Shown piece by piece: positions 59,430 to 64,000 of a stretch of DNA of 64,000 nucleotides. Below the pieces are notes generated by a model. It ran no database searches. It saw only the letters and a list, made by a program, of their open reading frames with translations, and had not been told where the DNA came from. This stretch comes from a virus: positions 1-64,000 of IMG/VR virus record IMGVR_UViG_3300021168_000355; one strand, written 5' to 3'. Position 1 is the stretch's first letter. Every line of letters starts with the position of its first letter. The position numbers were made by a program, and so were the translations under genes.

Positions 59430-59607
59430 TTTGGGCAATGATAATGTGTTTGAGGAAGCTTTAACCGTTGACGAAATCCGAGACGAGGACCCGGAGAAAA
59501 TGGATGCTCTCACGATCAAACTCCACGAATGGTTGGACAATGCTCAGGCTCCTGTGTTCACTGGTGATCACCGCGTTACCTACTTGGTTATTGAGATCAC
59601 CAAGTGA
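59416..59607 (+). CDS. Small acidic hypothetical protein
   Basis: 63 aa, strong GGAGGAGAG site. Acidic first half (DEIRDEDPEKMDAL). Unknown. Confidence 0.65.
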   Translation: MANLDLGNDNVFEEALTVDEIRDEDPEKMDALTIKLHEWLDNAQAPVFTGDHRVTYLVIEITK

Positions 59608-59812
59608 GGTCGCAGAGGGCTGGTTTATATATCGACGTGGACGTTGGCGCCTACAAAGAATCATGCGCGATCAGGTGCGATGGGACAAAGCGCATCATAT
59701 TCCCGTTTATAAATGGTCAGTCACATTTACGAATGGGGCAGATGTCCGATCTGGAATGAGTAAATGGCTTTGGCTCGCAATATGGCGAGCACGTTGGGGA
59801 ATAACCAGATGA
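59591..59812 (+). CDS. Small Trp/Arg-rich hypothetical protein
   Basis: Frame ends at TGA 59812 in an ATGA overlap with the next gene, showing it is translated. The start is unclear: TTG 59591 gives 73 aa with EGWFIYRRGRWRLQRIM, ATG 59663 gives 49 aa. No domain recognised. Confidence 0.5.
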   Translation: MRSPSEVAEGWFIYRRGRWRLQRIMRDQVRWDKAHHIPVYKWSVTFTNGADVRSGMSKWLWLAIWRARWGITR

Positions 59813-60375
59813 AGCGTGAGTGTGGTGAGTGCCAATTGTGCTGCAAACTATTACCTGTTGTCTCGCTCAATAAGGTAGCAAACCAGAAATGTGAATTCCA
59901 AAAGTTTCATAAAGGATGTACGGTATATCGTACCAAGAAAATGCCAATCGAATGTCATGTGTGGTCGTGTCGCTGGATTACAAGCCAGTTACCCGACAAC
60001 ATGGCTCGACCTGATCGTGTCCATTTCGTTGTGGATACTATGCCCGACAACATCGTTATCCAAGACCATGAAGCCGATACATCACATGCAATGGAATGCA
60101 TTGTTGTTTGGTGTGATCCAAAGCATCCCCTCGCCTATCGTAATCCAGACTTATACAATTGGGTTGCCGAACAAAACAAAGTCCTAATGGTACGAATGAA
60201 CTCGCGGGATTCCATCATCGTGTTTCCCCCAGCACTCAATTCGACGCATGAATGGGCGGAGGTTACTACCGAAGCCTCAGAACGTGATGTGGTAACAAAG
60301 GCAGTTGAGGATGCAATCAGAGAGGGATACGAACAAAGAAACGGGCCCGTCCAATTCAACCTTGCAGCACGATGA
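59809..60375 (+). CDS. YkgJ-type cysteine cluster protein
   Basis: 188 aa from ATG 59809 (ATGA overlap). CGECQLCCK near 5-13, C near 28 and 37, then ECHVWSCRW near 48-56 fit the CxxCxxCC cluster of YkgJ/UPF0153 proteins, which bind iron-sulfur or zinc. Exact role unknown in phages. Confidence 0.75.
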   Translation: MKRECGECQLCCKLLPVVSLNKVANQKCEFQKFHKGCTVYRTKKMPIECHVWSCRWITSQLPDNMARPDRVHFVVDTMPDNIVIQDHEADTSHAMECIVVWCDPKHPLAYRNPDLYNWVAEQNKVLMVRMNSRDSIIVFPPALNSTHEWAEVTTEASERDVVTKAVEDAIREGYEQRNGPVQFNLAAR

Positions 60376-60604
60376 CCACATATGGCTGACTGTTGGGGGA
60401 CGAGCGTGGGCTATCTATGCCAAAGATGGTGACCTCATAACTCTATGGCGGGGATACTATCCTTGGCTTGAATGGTCTTTCTTAGATATATCCAATGTTA
60501 ATTGGGAATCATATCACGAAAAGGCATTGGCACTTCTATATCCTCCTTTGGAGGCATTAAAGCAACCGTCGCCTCAGGTTACGCAAGGAGTTAACAATGA
60601 CTGA
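60311..60604 (+). CDS. Small hypothetical protein before SSB
   Basis: About 97 aa if it starts at ATG 60311; TTG 60362 is an alternative with less overlap. The supported core reads HIWLTVGGRAWAIYAK and GYYPWLEWSFLDISN. Its stop overlaps the SSB-like start by 8 bp. Confidence 0.5.
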   Translation: MQSERDTNKETGPSNSTLQHDDHIWLTVGGRAWAIYAKDGDLITLWRGYYPWLEWSFLDISNVNWESYHEKALALLYPPLEALKQPSPQVTQGVNND

Positions 60605-61568
60605 TACCCAGACTTCGCCTGCTGCCGCGCCTACAAACTCTCCTGTCGTTGAAATGCCATCCACTGAAACAGCGGGAGCTATGTCCGTTGTCGATGACCT
60701 CGACTTGAGAGGAGATGCTGGTTCTGGTTTCGAGGATGTTCGGTCTACTGATTTGGTGCTTCCCTTTTGGAAGCTCCTTCAGAGTGCGGGAAACGAAACC
60801 AAAAAGAGCGAACCGGAATACATCAAGGGAGCCACGGAAGGGATGTGGCTTGACACTGTTACTAAGCGCCTGTACCGTGATATCATTGTTGTTCCTTGTA
60901 AGATGGTGACCCACTATATCGAATGGCGTAAGCGTAACGAAGGCGGCGGTCTGATCAAGAACCACGGCACCGATCGAGCTATTCTCGACCAAACCCATCG
61001 TGACGAAAAGACAGGTAAGGATACGTTGCCAAACGGCCATGAGGTCATCACAACCGCTACATGGTTTTGTCTTGTGATTGGAGGAAAGGAGATCAACACC
61101 GCGGTAACCGATGATCCCGGCACCGAGATTGAATTGCTGACCAGAGCAGTAATCACATTCCAATCAACCGCTTTGAAAGCGTCTCGGGGATGGGTATCGT
61201 TGGCCCAAGCGTTGAAGTTACGGGATCCAAAAACCAATCAACAGTACCAACCGCCGATGTTCGCCATGACGTACATGCTGGGGGTCGTGGGTACCCGCAA
61301 CGATGCTGGCAGCTGGGTTTTGCCAGTTGTCAAGCAAGCTGGATGGACGACTGACTATCCCAATGCCCAAGCATTGATTAAGGAGGCTCGCGAATATACC
61401 AAACTTGCCAATGAACTGCACCTGATGGTCATCACGCCTCAAGGCAGCGGTGATGAGGATCGCCCCCAGCGGGATGCGAAGGCGGGTCGGTATGAGGATG
61501 ATCGGCGTCGTCAGCCTCAGCCTGCAGGTGGTCGGAATCCAGGAGAGGATGACGATATTCCTTTCTGA
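60597..61568 (+). CDS. Single-stranded DNA-binding protein (phage type)
   Basis: 323 aa. Core from about 50 to 275 with FWKLLQSAGNETKKSEPEYI, WFCLVIGGKE and MLGVVGTRNDAGSWVLPVV; a Gly/Arg/Gln linker; and an acidic end EDDDIPF identical in form to the SSB tip that recruits partners. Likely coats ssDNA during replication and recombination. The terminator-less end leads to a new promoter. Confidence 0.75.
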   Translation: MTDTQTSPAAAPTNSPVVEMPSTETAGAMSVVDDLDLRGDAGSGFEDVRSTDLVLPFWKLLQSAGNETKKSEPEYIKGATEGMWLDTVTKRLYRDIIVVPCKMVTHYIEWRKRNEGGGLIKNHGTDRAILDQTHRDEKTGKDTLPNGHEVITTATWFCLVIGGKEINTAVTDDPGTEIELLTRAVITFQSTALKASRGWVSLAQALKLRDPKTNQQYQPPMFAMTYMLGVVGTRNDAGSWVLPVVKQAGWTTDYPNAQALIKEAREYTKLANELHLMVITPQGSGDEDRPQRDAKAGRYEDDRRRQPQPAGGRNPGEDDDIPF

Positions 61569-61577
61569 AATCCCAAC

Positions 61578-61606
61578 TTGACAGGCTAGGTTCCTTATGC
61601 TATGAT
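61578..61606 (+). promoter_or_regulatory. Phage promoter TTGACA-17-TATGAT
   Basis: TTGACA 61578-61583, 17-bp spacer, TATGAT 61601-61606 with TATGC before it. Start expected near 61613. Confidence 0.88.
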
Positions 61607-61612
61607 GTAAAT

Positions 61613-61700
61613 ACTCCAGCCTCATCATTTCTTGCCCCCAAGCCCTGGTGGGGCTGGAGCTATCGCGAGACTGCCGGAGTTTATATAGCTCCGGCCTTTT
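61613..61700 (+). ncRNA. Candidate small RNA or leader (about 88 nt) with terminator
   Basis: Begins at the predicted +1. CTCCAGCC (61614-61621) pairs with GGCTGGAG (61652-61659), with an inner CCCC/GGGG stem; then GCCGGAG (61673-61679) pairs with CTCCGGC (61689-61695) followed by CTTTT. Promoter, compact structure and terminator in under 90 nt suggest a small RNA or an attenuator for the 61718 gene. Confidence 0.6.
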
Positions 61701-61717
61701 GCCTGAGGAGGCCCAAC

Positions 61718-61933
61718 ATGTATGATGAAGCAGTGGCGAGTGCGGGTGGCGTTGCGGTTGATCCTATTGTTGAGAAGCCCAAATCAAGGGCGGAGAAGGT
61801 CCAGGCCTGGAAAGATGCGAACCACGCCACATATGAAGTGGCGCGTCAGGCCTGCTGCACCTGCACGCCGACTCGTGCCCAGATGCTGCTAGTCCAGCAG
61901 TATGAGGGGGACGTGTCTCCTCCAGTTGATTGA
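61718..61933 (+). CDS. Small hypothetical protein
   Basis: 71 aa, GAGGAGG site, following the small RNA terminator. ARQACCTCTPTRAQM carries a Cys cluster (CCxC). Unknown. Confidence 0.65.
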   Translation: MYDEAVASAGGVAVDPIVEKPKSRAEKVQAWKDANHATYEVARQACCTCTPTRAQMLLVQQYEGDVSPPVD

Positions 61934-61940
61934 TTAAAGG

Positions 61941-61968
61941 TGGGCGAGAGCAATCTCGCCCATTTTTT
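61941..61968 (+). terminator. Intrinsic terminator
   Basis: TGGGCGAGA / TCTCGCCCA stem (9 bp), GCAA loop, six T residues. Ends the 61718 transcript. Confidence 0.92.
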
Positions 61969-61980
61969 ATGGAGTGTGAT

Positions 61981-62226
61981 ATGCCTAAAAATACTGGACC
62001 ATTTGGACCAACCGGCGACTATCCACATGGTAAGCTCGATAAGACGGATGAGGGTGGGCTTGTGATGGGCGTTACTGCCCACCAAGATAATGTCCGAGTT
62101 GACTTTGGTAAACCGGTAGCATGGTTCGCTGTCCCACCAGAACAGGCTCTGGCTCTTGCATCCTTGATCGTTAAACACGCGATGGCGATTAAGGCAAAGC
62201 AGAATAGGAATTTCGAGGACTCTTAA
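61981..62226 (+). CDS. Hypothetical protein
   Basis: 81 aa from ATG 61981 right after the terminator. DNVRVDFGKPVAWFAVPPEQALALASLIVKHAM resembles a small alpha/beta fold. Unknown. Confidence 0.65.
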   Translation: MPKNTGPFGPTGDYPHGKLDKTDEGGLVMGVTAHQDNVRVDFGKPVAWFAVPPEQALALASLIVKHAMAIKAKQNRNFEDS

Positions 62227-62237
62227 GGAGAAGTAAA

Positions 62238-62666
62238 ATGGTAAATGATCGATGGGATAGGTTGCTTGCTTTGGCTGAACGTCATTCAGCCATGATAGAA
62301 ATGTTGGTTCAGGAGTTAAAGAAACCTGAGGAAATAGCCCCAAATTTCGGTATAGGTGTTGCTGAACATAATGAGTCCTTATCTTATCGGCTCTTAGATA
62401 GGATAGAAGCCAATACATTTATCCAAAATAAATGTATGCAAGCAGGATATGAAGATTTAGGTGAAAATTTCCTAGCACGCATGGCTTCTCGAAAAATAGG
62501 TCCTCCATTTGAAAAGCATGGAGGAAAGACTTGGTATGATCCTTATAAAATAGAGGAATGGATAAGTAGTCCTGAAGGAAAGAGAGATATATTGGTGAGA
62601 GGGAGAAGGAAACTCTTAACACGAGTTAATTCCACAATGTCTAAGTCACTTAGGATTGTTGAATAA
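62238..62666 (+). CDS. HTH (excisionase-like) hypothetical protein
   Basis: 142 aa. Coiled N-terminal part, then FLARMASRKIGPPFEKHGGKTWYDPYKIEEWI (about 77-108), the same wing layout as the 54706 protein. AT-rich compared with its neighbours. A perfect 42-bp palindrome follows directly. Possible DNA-binding regulator. Confidence 0.65.
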   Translation: MVNDRWDRLLALAERHSAMIEMLVQELKKPEEIAPNFGIGVAEHNESLSYRLLDRIEANTFIQNKCMQAGYEDLGENFLARMASRKIGPPFEKHGGKTWYDPYKIEEWISSPEGKRDILVRGRRKLLTRVNSTMSKSLRIVE

Positions 62667-62675
62667 CTTTTTAGG

Positions 62676-62717
62676 AATGTATGTATTTCCGTAGTCAACT
62701 ACGGAAATACATACATT
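62676..62717. repeat. 42-bp perfect palindrome (20-bp arms, 2-bp centre)
   Basis: AATGTATGTATTTCCGTAGT (62676-62695), CA centre, then its exact reverse complement (62698-62717). No T-run follows. Could be a regulator site, a hairpin protecting mRNA, or a recombinase/resolvase site. Confidence 0.9.
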
Positions 62718-62733
62718 GTGGTAAGGTGAAATA

Positions 62734-63414
62734 ATGAATGAACAAGAAATAGTACGCACCGATGAACAATGGAGAACATATATCCATGAAGCCTCTATAA
62801 TGGAACTTGATGCCATCATAGAGAAAGGAAGAAGAATTTCGGAGTTCCATGATAATTATCGCCGAAGAAAAGCCAAGTATGGAGGACAAGGTAAAACATG
62901 GGATGATGAATGTAATAGGGTTATTGGTATAAATGAAAAAATGTGTGGTCAATATGAAAATATTTACCAGGGTTTTCACTCTAAATTACCTAGTGAATTA
63001 CGGGATCAATTGCCTATTAATATTTATTCCTTAAACTTTATTGCCCGAACACATGAACTAAACCCAGATTTTTTATTAAAAGCTCCTGTAAAAAATTTTA
63101 TTTCGCCTGATATGAAGGAAGAAACAGCTAAGGAACTTTACCAACAGGCTAAGGTATTTGTTGTCGAAAATGTTACGGAAATGGTTAAGGAGGAATGGAC
63201 AAACGAGCAAATACAAAAGGAATTTCCTATTATAAAATCAGAGGAAATAGAGGAGATACGAAATCCTGTAGAGATAATGACACCTTTTGATATTATTAGG
63301 AATGATATTGATGAACTGGAATTAAAGAAAGAGGTATTGGAAATAATGGTAAAATGGCATAAGGAATTCGGAGCAACCAAGATGATGGATGCAATAAAAC
63401 GACTCCTTAAATAG
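62734..63414 (+). CDS. DUF3102/ParB-HTH-like DNA-binding candidate, paralogue B
   Basis: 226 aa, aligning with paralogue A: EQWRTYIHEASIMELDAIIEKGRRISEFH, a GINEKMCGQYENI segment and SLNFIARTHEL. It lacks the Pro-rich linker but keeps the C-terminal TPFDIIRNDIDELELKKEVLEIM domain. Very AT-rich (Lys/Ile/Asn), unlike A and C, so probably of different origin. Flanked by the 42-bp palindrome and TTTTAGTATACTAAAA repeats. Confidence 0.8.
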   Translation: MNEQEIVRTDEQWRTYIHEASIMELDAIIEKGRRISEFHDNYRRRKAKYGGQGKTWDDECNRVIGINEKMCGQYENIYQGFHSKLPSELRDQLPINIYSLNFIARTHELNPDFLLKAPVKNFISPDMKEETAKELYQQAKVFVVENVTEMVKEEWTNEQIQKEFPIIKSEEIEEIRNPVEIMTPFDIIRNDIDELELKKEVLEIMVKWHKEFGATKMMDAIKRLLK

Positions 63415-63422
63415 GAATTAGA

Positions 63423-63501
63423 TTTTAGTGCTACTAAAACAGGGATTTTAGTATACTAACATATAGCCATAATCCCTGTTTTGCATTTTAGTATACTAAA
63501 A
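63423..63501. repeat. Cluster of TTTTAGTATACTAAAA palindromes and CAGGGAT repeats
   Basis: TTTTAGTGCTACTAAAA 63423-63439, TTTTAGTATACTAA 63446-63459 and TTTTAGTATACTAAAA 63486-63501, with AACAGGGAT (63438-63446) and ATCCCTGTT (63472-63480) as inverted arms. Same building blocks as 41838-41905. Directly before the promoter of paralogue C. Confidence 0.85.
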
Positions 63502-63508
63502 ACCTTGC

Positions 63509-63537
63509 TTGAACAGGGAGGTTTTTCACGCTATCGT
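63509..63537 (+). promoter_or_regulatory. Promoter of paralogue C (TTGAAC-17-TATCGT)
   Basis: TTGAAC 63509-63514, 17-bp spacer, TATCGT 63532-63537. ATG at 63543 falls at the expected +1, so leaderless. The palindrome at 63486-63501 ends 7 bp before the -35, well placed for a repressor or activator. Confidence 0.7.
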
Positions 63538-63542
63538 ACTAC

Positions 63543-64000
63543 ATGACCGACCTCATCCCCTATCCCGATAGATCGCCAGATGACTGGCGTAAAATATTCA
63601 CGGAATTGCGGCATCGAAGGATCGCCCATGCTATCATCATGGGAGGCGAGATTCGCCAATTCCACGACACCTTCAACGGGAACCCCCAGCTGTGGGGGAC
63701 GAACTGGAGAGCGGTGTGCCGAGAGATTATCGGCATGGACCACTCTGCTGCATCCCAATACGAAACGATCTGGCGAGTCCTTGGTGGCGATCTTGATCCT
63801 GTAGTCAGGAACGCACTGCCAGAACGTCCCTACACCTTATATCTTCTCGCGCGTGCGGTTGATACAGATCGCGAGCGAGTTGAAAAGGCGATCATTGAGG
63901 GCACCATCCACACTGCCATGAGTCAAAAGGAAGCGAAACACTTTCTTGACGAGACGCTGGACATTGAGGCAGAGGAAGAGGAAGTGCGAGAAGTTAAGGA
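63543..64000 (+). CDS. DUF3102/ParB-HTH-like DNA-binding candidate, paralogue C (partial)
   Basis: At least 152 aa, cut by the right edge. It aligns with A and B: DDWRKIFTELRHRRI, GGEIRQFHDTF, GMDHSAASQYETIWRV, LYLLARAVDTDR and a following EKAIIEGTI helix. GC-rich like A. It ends in an acidic stretch (DIEAEEEEVREV). Probably leaderless. Confidence 0.75.
   Translation, partial: MTDLIPYPDRSPDDWRKIFTELRHRRIAHAIIMGGEIRQFHDTFNGNPQLWGTNWRAVCREIIGMDHSAASQYETIWRVLGGDLDPVVRNALPERPYTLYLLARAVDTDRERVEKAIIEGTIHTAMSQKEAKHFLDETLDIEAEEEEVREVK

Noticed and set aside
62676-62717. Terminator role for the 42-bp palindrome
   Set aside because: No U-tract on either strand; AT-rich arms and perfect symmetry fit a protein site better.
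1-64000. tRNA genes, CRISPR arrays and transposons
   Set aside because: No cloverleaf with T-loop, no regularly spaced repeats and no transposase or terminal inverted repeats were seen on reading both strands.

Overview
The window is part of the genome of a contractile-tailed (myovirus-like) bacteriophage. It carries terminase, portal, prohead protease, capsid, sheath, tube, tape measure, baseplate and tail-fibre genes, plus lysis genes and a phage replication module. The host is probably an alphaproteobacterium, perhaps a Rhizobiales relative: one gene encodes a GcrA-like regulator, a family typical of Alphaproteobacteria, and another a PEP-CTERM secreted protein. No integrase and no tRNA gene was recognised. 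The last gene runs off the right edge, so the window is not the whole genome.

Layout. (1) 63-9436, plus strand: a 7-deazaguanine DNA-modification cassette (QueD, QueF, DpdA-like transglycosylase, QueE), a clamp-like protein, a family A DNA polymerase, a DUF3102/ParB-HTH-like DNA-binding candidate, a GcrA-like protein, and a structured RNA candidate before a small secreted protein. (2) 9410-43302, minus strand: one long, tightly overlapping late operon. Read from its promoter near 43340 it runs: probable small terminase, proline-rich proteins, large terminase, LuxR-type HTH, Ig-like proteins, portal, NUDIX-protease-scaffold fusion, decoration protein, major capsid, connectors, sheath, tube, frameshifted tail chaperone, tape measure, hub, plug, spike, baseplate wedge genes, collagen-like and repeated tail fibres, endolysin and holin-like membrane proteins. 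(3) 43434-51537, plus strand: SNF2-like helicase, PD-(D/E)XK nuclease candidate, HTH protein, PEP-CTERM protein, then many very small zinc-ribbon-like genes. (4) 51766-53022, minus strand: three or four small genes between two minus-strand terminators. (5) 53023-54705: gene-free, repeat-rich and AT-rich, a candidate origin. (6) 54706-64000, plus strand: HTH protein, TOPRIM/VirE-type primase-helicase, ProQ/FinO-like RNA chaperone, SSB-like protein, a second small RNA candidate, and two more members of the DNA-binding family seen at 7434.

Regulation. At least ten sites match one sigma70-like promoter form: TTGACA-like -35, exactly 17 bp, and TATAAT-like -10, usually preceded by TGC or TATGC. 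Each sits just before a gene block. Three of them place the start codon at the expected +1, predicting leaderless mRNAs. A palindrome TTTTAGTATACTAAAA recurs at three distant loci (near large terminase, near the candidate origin, and between two DNA-binding paralogues). It is a good candidate operator or partition site.

Functional calls rest on motifs and gene order read by eye. No database search or folding program was run.
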